Below are positions 55,167 to 64,000 of a stretch of 64,000 bases of DNA, one piece after another (positions within the stretch are counted from its first letter, which is position 1; the number at the start of each line of letters is the position of its first letter). A program made the translations under genes and the position numbers. A model generated the notes under the pieces. It was given only the letters and a program-made list of their open reading frames with translations, ran no database searches and was not told the DNA's origin. The DNA is from an uncultured Tateyamaria sp. (GTDB lineage Bacteria > Pseudomonadota > Alphaproteobacteria > Rhodobacterales > Rhodobacteraceae). Location: contig NZ_CANNES010000005.1 of assembly GCF_947503705.1 (NCBI RefSeq), positions 186,001 through 250,000 on the forward strand. Reading direction: 5' to 3'.

Positions 55167-56351
55167 TCAAGGAGATACGGCCATTTGGCGTGCCTCTGCA
55201 AAGCGGCAAAGGGTTTTCAAGGCCGCCTCGAATACAGTGTCGTCGATGGTCATGGCTACCCGGATGTGACCGGCGGCGGACGCGCCAAAGCTTTCGCCCG
55301 GCATCACCGCGATATGCTCCGCATCCAGAAGTGCGTTGGCAAAGTCGTCGCCGCTGAGCCCGGTGGCGCGGATATCCAGCATCAAATACATCGCCCCTTG
55401 TGCAGGAATCAGGCCGACAGTGTTTTGCCCTTCGAGCACCTTTTGGGCAATTGAACGGCGGCGGCGAAAAGGCGCGCCCACCTCTTCTTCGAATGCCGGT
55501 CCCTGTTCCAGCGCAAAGACGCTTGCATCCTGGACAAAGCCTGGCACCCCATAGGTCGTGTGCGTGGCAAAGGTGATCATATGCTCGATCGCGTCCTCGG
55601 GCCCGATCACCCAACCGCAACGCGAGCCCGTCATCGCGTGACTTTTCGACATCGACCCGATCACCAGCGTCCGCTCGGCCATGCCGGACAGGCTGCGCGG
55701 GCTGATATGTGCTCCTTCCCAAATCTGACTGTCGTAGACTTCATCCGAGATTAGCCAGAGATCGTGTGCCTTGCAGACATCTGCGATCCCTTGCAGCGTC
55801 GCTTGCGAATAGACAGTGCCGGTCGGGTTGTTGGGCGAATTGATTAGCAGGCTGCGCGCCCCAGCGGCAGCCGCCTCAATATCGCGGGCGCGGGGCTGAA
55901 AGGCGTCTTCGGCGCGTGTCTGAACGGCCCTGGGGATGGCGCCTACACCACGCAATGTGCCGGGATAGGTGGCGTAATACGGGTCGAGATAAAGTGCCGT
56001 ATCGCCCGGATCGCAGGCCGCGGAGTGCGCTGCAAAAAGGGCCGATTGCCCGCCCGGTGTGATCAACACGTTGTCGCGCGTCGTGCGCACGCCGGTGCGT
56101 TCCATTGTCCGCCGTGCAACGGTGTCACGCAGCGCGTCCGTGCCCGGCACCATCGCATAACCGGTGTGCCCGCCTATGGCACTTTTGTGCATTGCCTGCA
56201 AAATCGGGGCCGCCGTGCGGATGTCATGCTCGCCGATGGTCAGTTCGGTCACGGGCGTGCCTTGAGCGATCATCTTGCGGGCGCGTAGGAACACATCCCA
56301 TCCGTCCGAGCCGCCCCCGGTCAGGGTCGTGATCCGCTTTGAAAGTGCCAT
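55167..56351 (-). CDS. Class I/II aminotransferase
   Basis: A 394-residue fold-type I PLP enzyme. The cofactor lysine is in GSMSKSHAMTGSRCGW (about residue 234), with NSPNNPTGTVYS and SDEVYDSQIW as further contacts. It is a distant paralogue of the aminotransferase at 41020. Substrate not deducible; aromatic or aspartate-like keto acids are typical of the group. Converges on the outer-membrane protein gene. Confidence 0.88.
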   Translation of the reverse strand: MALSKRITTLTGGGSDGWDVFLRARKMIAQGTPVTELTIGEHDIRTAAPILQAMHKSAIGGHTGYAMVPGTDALRDTVARRTMERTGVRTTRDNVLITPGGQSALFAAHSAACDPGDTALYLDPYYATYPGTLRGVGAIPRAVQTRAEDAFQPRARDIEAAAAGARSLLINSPNNPTGTVYSQATLQGIADVCKAHDLWLISDEVYDSQIWEGAHISPRSLSGMAERTLVIGSMSKSHAMTGSRCGWVIGPEDAIEHMITFATHTTYGVPGFVQDASVFALEQGPAFEEEVGAPFRRRRSIAQKVLEGQNTVGLIPAQGAMYLMLDIRATGLSGDDFANALLDAEHIAVMPGESFGASAAGHIRVAMTIDDTVFEAALKTLCRFAEARQMAVSP

Positions 56352-56414
56352 GGTGCATCCGCCCCCGTTGAACTTGGGTCAAGGGGTCAGAGGGCCGTTG
56401 ATTTGTCAATATGC

Positions 56415-56480
56415 GGCGTTGTTTGGCTCTGTCCCTCGGGCCATGCCGCCCTTCCCCAAGAATTTCAGGAACAGAGTAGG
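56415..56480 (+). repeat. Copy 6 of dispersed GC-rich intergenic repeat
   Basis: GGCTCTGTCCCTCGGGCCATGCC-GCCC-TTCCCCAAGAATTTCAGGAACAGAG, aligned with copy 5 at 52462. The arms have drifted, so pairing is weaker than in other copies. It lies between the YjbR and aminotransferase genes. Confidence 0.5.
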
Positions 56481-56490
56481 TTGGGGGGCG

Positions 56491-56835
56491 TTAGCGCCGC
56501 GGCAGTGTTGCCTGCACCTTCTTGGTCAGGCTGGCGCGGATCAGGTCGTAAGAGCTTTGGATACGTTCGGTCATTTCCTGGGGGCCTTTTCCTTCAAAGG
56601 GCACCCGCACCCAAGAGCGATGGAAATACTTGGCCTTTCGAGCGGCCCCAATCTCGATCAGGAATTGGGCTGTGTCCACATCGGCGCATTTCACCGACAC
56701 ACCATCGCCCGCCATCCCGATGCAGGCAAACATTTTGCCCCCCACTTTCCACGCGTCCAGCCCCCCATCGTGATGGCTGGCGAAATGGGCCCCGGGCAGG
56801 GCTGAGCAAATCTGGTCGACCTCGTCGCGTGTCAT
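56491..56835 (-). CDS. MmcQ/YjbR family protein
   Basis: A 114-residue protein of the MmcQ/YjbR (CyaY-like fold) family: TRDEVDQICSALPGAH at the N-terminus, then DAWKVGGKMFACIG, VSVKCAD and SYDLIRASL. The family has been linked to DNA binding but the cellular role is unsettled. The ATG at 56835 gives the family N-terminus. Divergent from cysS. Confidence 0.83.
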   Translation of the reverse strand: MTRDEVDQICSALPGAHFASHHDGGLDAWKVGGKMFACIGMAGDGVSVKCADVDTAQFLIEIGAARKAKYFHRSWVRVPFEGKGPQEMTERIQSSYDLIRASLTKKVQATLPRR

Positions 56836-57033
56836 GGGGAAAACCTTGCGACAATGCCCTTTGGGAAACAAGCCTTGACCCACCCGGGCACGCCACGCTA
56901 GGCATGTGCTATGACCCGGACTACTTGCATCATTTGCTGCATTATCTGCTGATTTCGTCAGCGGGCCGGTTCTTTGTTTTCATGACAGTTCAGAATTGCT
57001 AGGCCCGCGCCAACCCCTCGCGCGAGCACATTC

Positions 57034-58434
57034 ATGACCATCACCCTCTACAACAGCCTTCACCGCCGCAAAGAAACCTTTGTGCCGATCGATCCTTCAA
57101 ACGTGCGGATGTACCTGTGTGGGCCAACTGTTTACGACCGGGCGCATCTGGGAAATGCGCGGCCGGTGCTGGTCTTTGACGTCTTGTACCGCTTGCTGCG
57201 GCACAAATATGGCGCTGATCATGTGACCTATGTGCGCAATTTTACCGACGTGGATGACAAGATCAACGCAACCGCCTTGGCGCGCCAACAGGCCGGTGCC
57301 CCTGGCACGCTCGAAGAGTTGGTGGCCGAGCGGACGAATGAGACAATCTCCTGGTACCATGCTGACATGGATGCGCTTGGCGCGCTGCGCCCGGATCACG
57401 AGCCGCGCGCGACCGAGTACATCGCGCAGATGGTGTCGATGATTTCCGGTTTGATCGCTGACGGATATGCCTATGAAAACGAGGGCCACGTGCTGTTTCG
57501 GGTGCGCAAATATGCGGACTATGGCGCTTTGTCTGGCCGCTCTGTCGATGACATGATCGCGGGTGCCCGCGTCGAGGTTGCGCCCTACAAAGAAGACCCG
57601 ATGGACTTTGTGCTGTGGAAACCGTCTTCGGAAGAACTGCCCGGCTGGGACAGTCCTTGGGGGCGTGGCCGCCCGGGTTGGCACATTGAATGCTCCGCCA
57701 TGGCTTATGAGCTGTTGGGGGATCGCTTTGACATTCACGGGGGTGGCAACGACTTGCAATTTCCCCACCACGAGAACGAGATCGCACAATCGAAATGTGC
57801 GGGTCACGGTTTTGCCAATCTGTGGATGCACAACGAGATGCTGCAGGTAGAAGGCAAGAAGATGTCCAAATCTTTGGGTAACTTCTTTACCGTGCGGGAC
57901 TTACTGGATCAGGGTGTGCCAGGCGAAGTGATCCGCTTTGTGATGCTGTCGACGCATTACCGCAAGCCGATGGACTGGACGGAAAAGAAGCGGACTGATG
58001 CGCAGAAAACTTTGGAGGGGTTCAAGTCTTTAGTGCATGGAGTTGACGCCACTACAGTATCAGATGAGTTTCTTGGCGCGTTGTCCGACGACTTGAATAC
58101 TTCTTTGGCAATCACCCATCTTCGAACTCTTGCCAAAAAGAAGGATACGGGAAGACTACGCGCATCGCTTGAGTTTCTGGGTTTTGATTTGGAAACCATC
58201 GGTGCGTGTTATGCGGAGACAGACGAGCCAACTGCGCAATTGGGTGAAGACCTTGTTGCAAAGATTGTTCTGGCGCGTCACGTGGCGAAGCAAGCTAAGG
58301 ATTGGTCAACGGCTGACCAAATCCGTGCAGCACTTGATGCAGCTGGCGTTATTGTTCACGACCGAAAAGAAAAACCGTCGACTTGGGAAATCTCGTCGGA
58401 CTTTGACCCTTCGAAGCTGGAGGGTCTGCTGTGA
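57034..58434 (+). CDS. cysS: Cysteinyl-tRNA synthetase
   Basis: Class I synthetase of 466 residues. The zinc cysteine is in [19 protein letters not shown], with the HIGH-box variant HLGN; the KMSKS box is KKMSKSLGN (near residue 273), with ECSAMA and [15 protein letters not shown] for zinc and cysteine binding. The 3' third (from about 58021) is clearly AT-richer than the rest although the frame is intact. The stop overlaps the cimA GTG (GTGA). Confidence 0.96.
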   Translation: MTITLYNSLHRRKETFVPIDPSNVRMYLCGPTVYDRAHLGNARPVLVFDVLYRLLRHKYGADHVTYVRNFTDVDDKINATALARQQAGAPGTLEELVAERTNETISWYHADMDALGALRPDHEPRATEYIAQMVSMISGLIADGYAYENEGHVLFRVRKYADYGALSGRSVDDMIAGARVEVAPYKEDPMDFVLWKPSSEELPGWDSPWGRGRPGWHIECSAMAYELLGDRFDIHGGGNDLQFPHHENEIAQSKCAGHGFANLWMHNEMLQVEGKKMSKSLGNFFTVRDLLDQGVPGEVIRFVMLSTHYRKPMDWTEKKRTDAQKTLEGFKSLVHGVDATTVSDEFLGALSDDLNTSLAITHLRTLAKKKDTGRLRASLEFLGFDLETIGACYAETDEPTAQLGEDLVAKIVLARHVAKQAKDWSTADQIRAALDAAGVIVHDRKEKPSTWEISSDFDPSKLEGLL

Positions 58435-60056
58435 CTCGCGAACGCCTCTTCCTCTTCGACACCACCCTGCGCGACGGGCAGCAAACGCAGGGCGTCCAAT
58501 TCTCGGCCAATGAAAAGCACCAGATTGCCGAGGCGCTCGACGCCCTCGGCATCGACTATATCGAAGGTGGCTGGCCCGGGGCAAACCCGACCGACAGCGC
58601 TTTTTTCGAAGGGCCCCCAAAGACGCGCGCGACGTTTACCGCATTCGGTATGACGAAACGGGCCGGGATCAGCGCTGAAAATGATGACGTGTTGGCCGCC
58701 GTGCTGAATGCCAATACGCCCGCTGTCTGTCTGGTGGGTAAGACACATGATTTTCACGTCAAAACGGCTCTCGGCATCACGCTTGATGAAAACACAGCCA
58801 ACATTGCGCAAAGCTTTGCCCAGCTCAAAGCCAACGGGCGCGAGGCAATCTTTGATGCCGAACACTTCTTTGATGGCTACGCCTCCAATCCCGACTATGC
58901 CCTGCAGGCTGTTCACGCCGCCTATGATGCGGGCGTGCGGTGGATCGCGCTTTGCGACACCAATGGCGGCACACTTCCCGCAGACATTCACCGGATCACA
59001 TCGGCGGTGATCGCCTCGGGCATTCCAGGCGATCATCTGGCGATTCATACCCATAACGACACAGAGAACGCGGTTGCAGGTTCATTGGCGGCTGTGGACG
59101 CGGGCGCGCGGCAAATTCAGGGTACGCTGAACGGGTTGGGGGAGCGTTGTGGCAATGCCAATCTGACGGCGTTAATTCCTACTCTGTTGCTCAAGGAACC
59201 CTATGCCAGCCGCTTTGAAACAGGGGTCACGCCTGACGCTCTCAAAGGCCTCACGCGGATCAGCCGGATGCTGGACGACATCCTGAACCGCGTGCCGCAA
59301 AAACAAGCGGCCTTTGTGGGGGCTTCGGCCTTTGCGCACAAGGCGGGGCTGCATGCCAGCGCCATCCTCAAAGACCCCAGCACTTATGAACACATCCGCC
59401 CCGAAGATGTGGGCAATGCACGCGTTATCCCAATGTCGAACCAGGCGGGGCAATCTAACCTACGCCGCCGTCTGGCGGATATGGGGCTGGATGTGGCCCC
59501 CAAGGACCCGGCATTGGCCCGCATTCTGGACGCCATCAAACTGCGCGAAACCGACGGCTATAGCTATGACACCGCGCAGGCGTCTTTTGAGCTGCTGGCG
59601 CGCGAGGAACTAGGACTGTTGCCTGATTTTTTCGAGGTGAAACGCTACCGTGTGACCGTGGAGCGTCGCAAAAACAAACGGGACCGCATGGTGTCGCTGT
59701 CCGAGGCGGTTGTGGTGGTCAAGGTCAATGGTAAAAAGATGCATTCGGTGTCTGAGTCCATGGACGAAACCGGCACGGATCGGGGCCCCGTGAACGCATT
59801 GGCCAAGGCGTTGGCCAAAGATCTCGGCCCGTATCAAAAGCTGGTTGAGGACATACGGTTGGTCGACTTCAAGGTGCGTATCACCCAAGGCGGCACGGAG
59901 GCGGTTACCCGCGTCATCATTGACAGTGAAGACAGCCAAGGGCGACGGTGGTCGACCGTTGGCGTTTCGGCCAACATAGTCGACGCGTCATTTGAGGCGC
60001 TGCTGGATGCGATCCGCTGGAAACTGGTGCGTGACCATGCCGGGACGGCGCCATGA
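58431..60056 (+). CDS. cimA: (R)-citramalate synthase
   Basis: A 541-residue enzyme of the isopropylmalate/citramalate synthase family, condensing acetyl-CoA and pyruvate for threonine-independent isoleucine synthesis. The N-terminal [17 protein letters not shown] and the [11 protein letters not shown] metal site are visible. The C-terminal regulatory domain is complete. DUF/CimA-type length separates it from 2-isopropylmalate synthase LeuA, though mis-assignment between these is a known risk. GTG start, overlapping cysS; the stop overlaps the methyltransferase ATG. Confidence 0.9.
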   Translation: MTRERLFLFDTTLRDGQQTQGVQFSANEKHQIAEALDALGIDYIEGGWPGANPTDSAFFEGPPKTRATFTAFGMTKRAGISAENDDVLAAVLNANTPAVCLVGKTHDFHVKTALGITLDENTANIAQSFAQLKANGREAIFDAEHFFDGYASNPDYALQAVHAAYDAGVRWIALCDTNGGTLPADIHRITSAVIASGIPGDHLAIHTHNDTENAVAGSLAAVDAGARQIQGTLNGLGERCGNANLTALIPTLLLKEPYASRFETGVTPDALKGLTRISRMLDDILNRVPQKQAAFVGASAFAHKAGLHASAILKDPSTYEHIRPEDVGNARVIPMSNQAGQSNLRRRLADMGLDVAPKDPALARILDAIKLRETDGYSYDTAQASFELLAREELGLLPDFFEVKRYRVTVERRKNKRDRMVSLSEAVVVVKVNGKKMHSVSESMDETGTDRGPVNALAKALAKDLGPYQKLVEDIRLVDFKVRITQGGTEAVTRVIIDSEDSQGRRWSTVGVSANIVDASFEALLDAIRWKLVRDHAGTAP

Positions 60057-60781
60057 CGCCTGAGGAACAGGCGGCCTTTTTCACCGTCCACAGCGATTTG
60101 CCGCGCGAGGGGCCGGGCCTGCCCGATGACGTGTATTGGGCGGTGGAACATTTGGGGCTCAGCGGCACCTTACGTGTGCTGGATGCCGGCTGTGGACCGG
60201 GTGCTGATCTTGAGGTCTTGGCGCGCGCCCTGCCTGAGGCGCGGATCGAAGGCATAGACAAGGTGCCACATTTTGTCCAGGCCGCCCAGACCCGTGTTGC
60301 CGCGTATGCTCCCCGCGTAACGGCCGAACTGCGTGATATGGCCGAACTGGACGGCACCTACGATCTGATCTGGTGCGCAGGTGCGCTGTACTTTCTTGGG
60401 GTAACTGCTGGCTTGAAAAGGTGGCGCGATGCGCTCAATCGCGGCGGTATGGTCGCCTTTTCCGAACCTGTTTTGGTCACCACTCCGGCCAGTGCCGAAG
60501 CGACCGCCTTCTGGGAGGAATATCCACAGATCACGGACCTGGAAGGCATCAAGGCACAGGTCGCGGATGCGGGCTATGAAGTGCAGGCGCATCGCATGAT
60601 TGTGGGCGCGCCCTGGCGCGCTTATTTCGATCCCATGCAGGCCCGTATGGATATGCTGCGCAAGCTAGACCCGGATGCGGCCTTGGCCGTGGCGCTCGAA
60701 GAAAACCAACTGGAGATTGACCGCTGGGCAGCCGTGCCGGAACAGATCGCCTATGCTTTGTTGATCGTGACCCCGCGATGA
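60053..60781 (+). CDS. SAM-dependent methyltransferase, class I
   Basis: A 242-residue methyltransferase with motif I VLDAGCGPGADLEVLA (about residues 43-58), acidic motif II IEGIDKV and motif IV DLIWCAGALYFLG. No clear subfamily mark, so the acceptor is unknown. It is translationally coupled on both sides (ATGA overlaps with cimA and with the following gene). Confidence 0.85.
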   Translation: MTPEEQAAFFTVHSDLPREGPGLPDDVYWAVEHLGLSGTLRVLDAGCGPGADLEVLARALPEARIEGIDKVPHFVQAAQTRVAAYAPRVTAELRDMAELDGTYDLIWCAGALYFLGVTAGLKRWRDALNRGGMVAFSEPVLVTTPASAEATAFWEEYPQITDLEGIKAQVADAGYEVQAHRMIVGAPWRAYFDPMQARMDMLRKLDPDAALAVALEENQLEIDRWAAVPEQIAYALLIVTPR

Positions 60782-61536
60782 CCCTCGCCGATGATATCAT
60801 CCCCTGCGCCCGCATTGTAGAACAGGGCGATCCCGATCGCTTTCGTACCGTGATGGCCGCCCCGGTGGCGGCGCGCGCATGTCTTTTTCCGCTTTACGCG
60901 TTCAATGTCGAAGTGGCCCGTGCCCCTTGGCTAACCCAAGAGCCGATGATCGCCGAGATGCGCCTGCAATGGTGGCGCGATGTGTTGGAGGAAATCAGCA
61001 CGATCCAACCGGTGCGCAAGCACGAAGTGACCACGCCCTTGGCCGCATTGCTAAGCCCCGCGCAGGCCGAACGACTGGACACAAGTGTGGCCGCGCGCCG
61101 GTGGGACATCTACAAGGATCCGTTCGACGATCAGGCCCATATGGATGCCTATCTTGATCAGACGGCGGGTCATCTGATGTGGACGGCGTGCGAGTTGTTG
61201 GGGGCAGAGCCTGAGGCGGAAGAGGGCGTGCGGCATGTTGCCTATGCTGCCGCCGTCGCGGCGTTTTTGCGCGCCGTGCCTGCCTTGGTCGAAGCCAAGC
61301 GCATCCCGTTGTTGGACGGAAGCCACCAGGGCCTGGCGGAACTGGCGCGGCGGGCCAAGGATCGGCTTACGGCGCAAGCTGTTCCGTCGCGCGCAAAGCC
61401 TGCCTTATGGCCTGCGATTGGGGCTGGGAAAACCTTGGACCAGGTGATCCGCGATCCGGCTGCGGTGGGCGAGGGACGGCTTACGCCTGCGGTCCCGGCC
61501 TTTGGCCTGACTTGGGCGGCGCTGACCGGGCGTTAG
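60778..61536 (+). CDS. Squalene/phytoene synthase family protein
   Basis: A 252-residue all-helical protein of the squalene/phytoene synthase superfamily. It has LFPLYAFNVEVARAP, RLQWWRDVLEEI and YLDQTAGHLMW, but the two aspartate-rich DXXXD motifs needed for prenyl transfer are not evident. It therefore looks more like the NDUFAF6-type branch, which in mitochondria helps assemble complex I. Catalysis is doubtful. Overlaps the methyltransferase stop by 4 bases and the convergent MFS stop by 4 bases. Confidence 0.78.
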   Translation: MTLADDIIPCARIVEQGDPDRFRTVMAAPVAARACLFPLYAFNVEVARAPWLTQEPMIAEMRLQWWRDVLEEISTIQPVRKHEVTTPLAALLSPAQAERLDTSVAARRWDIYKDPFDDQAHMDAYLDQTAGHLMWTACELLGAEPEAEEGVRHVAYAAAVAAFLRAVPALVEAKRIPLLDGSHQGLAELARRAKDRLTAQAVPSRAKPALWPAIGAGKTLDQVIRDPAAVGEGRLTPAVPAFGLTWAALTGR

Positions 61537-62756
61537 GCGGCGGCCGCCTTGGGACGCATCACCAGCCAGATCAGTGATCCGCCTGCCAGCACCAGGAAGG
61601 GCACCATGGCGATGTTCACGGCCGCCCATCCCTCGACTGGATCACCACCGATACAGTTCATCAAACCGCCCGATGCAAGCGACGCCAAGGTCACGCCACC
61701 AAAGACGATCAGGTCGTTCATGCCCTGCATGCGACCCCGTTCCTGCGGCGTGTGGGCACCTGCCAGCATCGTCGTCGCCCCAATAAAGCCAAAGTTCCAA
61801 CCCACACCAAGCAGGAAGAGAGCGGCATAGAAGTTCACCAAATCAACGCCTTGCAAGGCGACAACCCCTGCCACAGCCAGAATGGCAAGGCCCAGCCCCA
61901 TGATTTTTTCCGTGCCAAAACGCGCAATCAGGTGCCCGGTAAAGAAGGACGGTGTGAACATGGCCAGCACATGCACGGTTACGACATTGGCGGCGTCCGG
62001 CTCCCCAAATCCGCAACCCACAACGGCGAGCGGCGTGGACGTCATAACCAGGTTCATCAGCGCATAGGACACGGCAGCACAGATCACCGCCACGAGAATA
62101 CGCGGGCTGGCCAACAGCTCGCGTCGGCTGCGCCCGGGGCCATCTGCGGCAGAAACGGGTGGCGGTTTCGGGATATCGAGCAGCAAGAACAATAGCATAC
62201 CCAGCACATTGAAGCCGATCGCCCAGTAATAGATCGGGATGTAGCGGGCGACGGTGGCATCGGCGCTGTTGGCGGTGACATAGCCCACCACTTGTGGGCC
62301 GATGATGGCCGACAAAAGCCCGCCTGCCATAACATATGAAATCGCCTTGGGCCGGAAAGCCTCGGATGCTGTGTCGGCGGCTGCAAAGCGGTAAAACCCC
62401 TGCGCCGACATATAGATACCGGTCATGTAGCTGCCCACCAAGAACAGCCAGAAGCTGCTGATCGACAGGGCATAGACCCCGATGGCCGCCCCGATGAGCC
62501 CACCAATGGCGCCCAGGATGAACCCTGTTTTGCGCCCGAACCGCTGCATGACGTTTGATAGCCAGGGCGCCGTTGTCATCGACCCAAAGACAATTAGCGA
62601 GATCGGCAGCGTCGCCAAACAGGCGAAGGGCGTGATCATTTGCCCAGCAAGCCCTGCCACCACGAACATCATCGTGATTTGTGAGCCGAGAAAGGCCTGT
62701 GCGGCCACCAGTACGGCCACATTGCGTTTGGCGCGGGTGTCATCAATTTGGGTCAT
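61533..62756 (-). CDS. MFS transporter
   Basis: A 407-residue inner-membrane protein with about twelve helices in two bundles. The A-type loop (RFGRKTGFILGA) sits between helices 2 and 3 in place of the classical GXXXDRXGRR motif, and the second half has RFGTEKIMGLGLA. The substrate is unknown. The start is the ATG at 62756; a GTG two codons upstream is possible. Confidence 0.88.
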   Translation of the reverse strand: MTQIDDTRAKRNVAVLVAAQAFLGSQITMMFVVAGLAGQMITPFACLATLPISLIVFGSMTTAPWLSNVMQRFGRKTGFILGAIGGLIGAAIGVYALSISSFWLFLVGSYMTGIYMSAQGFYRFAAADTASEAFRPKAISYVMAGGLLSAIIGPQVVGYVTANSADATVARYIPIYYWAIGFNVLGMLLFLLLDIPKPPPVSAADGPGRSRRELLASPRILVAVICAAVSYALMNLVMTSTPLAVVGCGFGEPDAANVVTVHVLAMFTPSFFTGHLIARFGTEKIMGLGLAILAVAGVVALQGVDLVNFYAALFLLGVGWNFGFIGATTMLAGAHTPQERGRMQGMNDLIVFGGVTLASLASGGLMNCIGGDPVEGWAAVNIAMVPFLVLAGGSLIWLVMRPKAAAA

Positions 62757-62858
62757 GTGCACTGACTAAACCCGAACGCCTGCCAGCGGCAAGTGCCGTA
62801 TTTCCCCTGTCTGCGCACAGATGGTTGCGCGGTTTGGATTGCAAGCTAGGGTGGCGCA

Positions 62859-63554
62859 ATGAACAAGGGACAAATGATTGCCGTTCTGGGTGGTGCGCGT
62901 GAAACTTTACGCGCCGTGGAATGGCTGACCCGTGCGGGCGCAAACGGTGTGGTGATCTGGGGGACAGGCACCGATCCCGTGCGCACGCCATTCCGAGATG
63001 CACCGATGGTAAGCTTGGCTGAAACCGATGCAATCCTGGACGCGAGCCACAGCTTTGACGAGGTCACCCGCGCCATCGCCGTCGCCCGTGCTCCGGGCGT
63101 GCCATATGCCCACGTTGGCCGCGCACCCTGGGTGCCAGGCCCTGGCGACCTTTGGACCGAAGTGCAGACGCTGACCGAGGCCGTGGCGGCCTTGCCGTCG
63201 GGCGCGCGCGTCTTTGCCGCGACGGGGCGGGGCAGCCTGGACGTTCTGGCCGCCCATGATGGTCCAGTGTTCTTGCGCCAACTGACAAGGCACGACCTGC
63301 CAATGCCGTTGCCGAACGGGCAATTCATTTTTGGCAATGCGCCTTTTGCCGTGGCCGATGAGGTCGGCCTTTTAACAGACCTCAAAATCGACGTGGTTTT
63401 GGCGCGCAATATTGGTGGGGCAGGCAGTTTCCCAAAATTGGCGGCGGCCCGAGAATTGGGATTGCCAGCAGTCGTCTTGCGACCGCCCGCAAGACCGGAT
63501 GGGCCGCATCTGGCGTCCTACGAAGATGTGCAACACTGGGTGCAAAGCCTGTGA
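62859..63554 (+). CDS. Precorrin-6A reductase-like protein (CobK/CbiJ)
   Basis: A 231-residue protein with the family pattern: an N-terminal nucleotide-binding ILGGARETLRAVEWL-like start (here AVLGGARE), ILDASHSFDEVTRAIAVA near residue 53, TGRGSLDVL near 124, and the C-terminal RNIGGAGSFPKLAAARELGLP. CobK reduces precorrin-6A with NADPH in aerobic cobalamin synthesis. The IGGAG stretch replaces the usual NSGG form, so it may be a divergent paralogue. No other cob gene is in the window. Its stop overlaps the GTG of the next gene. Confidence 0.72.
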   Translation: MNKGQMIAVLGGARETLRAVEWLTRAGANGVVIWGTGTDPVRTPFRDAPMVSLAETDAILDASHSFDEVTRAIAVARAPGVPYAHVGRAPWVPGPGDLWTEVQTLTEAVAALPSGARVFAATGRGSLDVLAAHDGPVFLRQLTRHDLPMPLPNGQFIFGNAPFAVADEVGLLTDLKIDVVLARNIGGAGSFPKLAAARELGLPAVVLRPPARPDGPHLASYEDVQHWVQSL

Positions 63555-64000
63555 CTGGGCGGATCATCGAAACGGATGCGGATGTGGCCGAAGGTGCGGC
63601 GTGGTTGGCGGACCATCATCCGGCTTTGGCGCATGCGCTCGATGCGGCAGGCCCATTGCCATTGCGCCGCCGCCCGGATGGCTTTGCCGCCCTGTTTAAC
63701 GCGATTATCGGTCAGCAGGTCAGCACGGCTTCGGCCAACGCGATCTGGTTAAGGTTGGAAGCGAACGGATTAACGTCGCCTGCACCTGTGATCGCCGCAG
63801 GCGAAGAGGGCTTGCGTGCTGCGGGTCTCAGTCGTCAGAAGATTGCCTATGCCTTGGCGCTGGCCAGGGCGGGGATTGACTATGAGGCGTTGCGCGTGGC
63901 GCCCGACACTGAGGTCATCACGACCTTGACGGCGGTGAAAGGCATTGGCCAGTGGACCGCCGAGATCTATGCGATGTTCGCCTTGGGCCGGGCCGATGTC
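63551..64000 (+). CDS. DNA-3-methyladenine glycosylase II, AlkA-like (3' truncated)
   Basis: The frame is open from a GTG (GTGA overlap with the preceding stop) to the window edge, giving 150 residues. It has the HhH-GPD fold marks AIIGQQVSTASANAIWLRL and LTAVKGIGQWTAEIYAMFALG, where the helix-hairpin-helix VKGIGQWTA binds DNA. The catalytic aspartate expected a few residues further lies outside the window. Removes alkylated bases in base excision repair. Confidence 0.88.
   Translation, partial: MTGRIIETDADVAEGAAWLADHHPALAHALDAAGPLPLRRRPDGFAALFNAIIGQQVSTASANAIWLRLEANGLTSPAPVIAAGEEGLRAAGLSRQKIAYALALARAGIDYEALRVAPDTEVITTLTAVKGIGQWTAEIYAMFALGRADV

Overview
The window is chromosomal DNA from a high-GC alphaproteobacterium, most likely a marine member of the Rhodobacteraceae (Roseobacter group). 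Four things point there: a GTTC-N7-GTTC SOS box in front of lexA, a single-chain class II (B12-dependent) ribonucleotide reductase, a fused indolepyruvate:ferredoxin oxidoreductase, and a cytochrome c maturation order of ccmE - lysis pair - ccmF - ccmH - enoyl-CoA hydratase. The family call is inference from gene content; no search was run. Almost all of the window is dense housekeeping sequence. I see no insertion sequence, CRISPR array, rRNA operon, integrase or plasmid origin.

Layout. 1-2032: 5'-truncated MoxR-type ATPase and its VWA partner. 2037-6389: purL, an SbtA-type bicarbonate transporter gene and a divergent LysR regulator. 6397-8703: MscS-type channel. 8704-9890: LysR regulator followed by a chain of hairpins that may be a small RNA. 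10074-16333: fused IOR, acyltransferase, murI, argC. 16383-21670: ccmE, GH108 muramidase, holin, ccmF, a low-GC 61-residue membrane protein, ccmH, a PaaG-like hydratase. 21722-24451: two RTX-type calcium-binding proteins. 24767-30510: gltA, gltX, comEC, lexA. 30612-39099: moeA, moaC, trpC, trpD, trpG, and, beyond an inserted plus-strand gene, an aspartoacylase-like gene and trpE. 39099-44261: PpiD-like chaperone, aminotransferase, gpt, LysE exporter, fabI. 44397-46863: pdxH, double cold-shock protein, DUF192 protein, tRNA-Pro, lipoprotein. 46864-52341: nrdJ with a structured leader, a possible small RNA, ECF sigma factor, EF-hand protein. 52573-56835: MttB-family protein, outer-membrane beta-barrel, aminotransferase, YjbR protein. 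57034-64000: cysS, cimA, methyltransferase, squalene/phytoene synthase-like protein, MFS transporter, CobK-like reductase and a 3'-truncated AlkA glycosylase.

Genes that work together: trpE/G/D/C (tryptophan), moaC/moeA (molybdenum cofactor), ccmE/F/H (cytochrome c), lexA with its own operator, and a cobalamin theme (nrdJ, CobK-like reductase, MttB-family methyltransferase). The less ordinary signals lie between genes. There are two chains of hairpins ending in strong intrinsic terminators, several perfect palindromes in divergent promoters, and a dispersed GC-rich repeat with six copies. Starts were moved downstream of the longest reading frame where a Shine-Dalgarno sequence or family N-terminus supports it; each case is stated.
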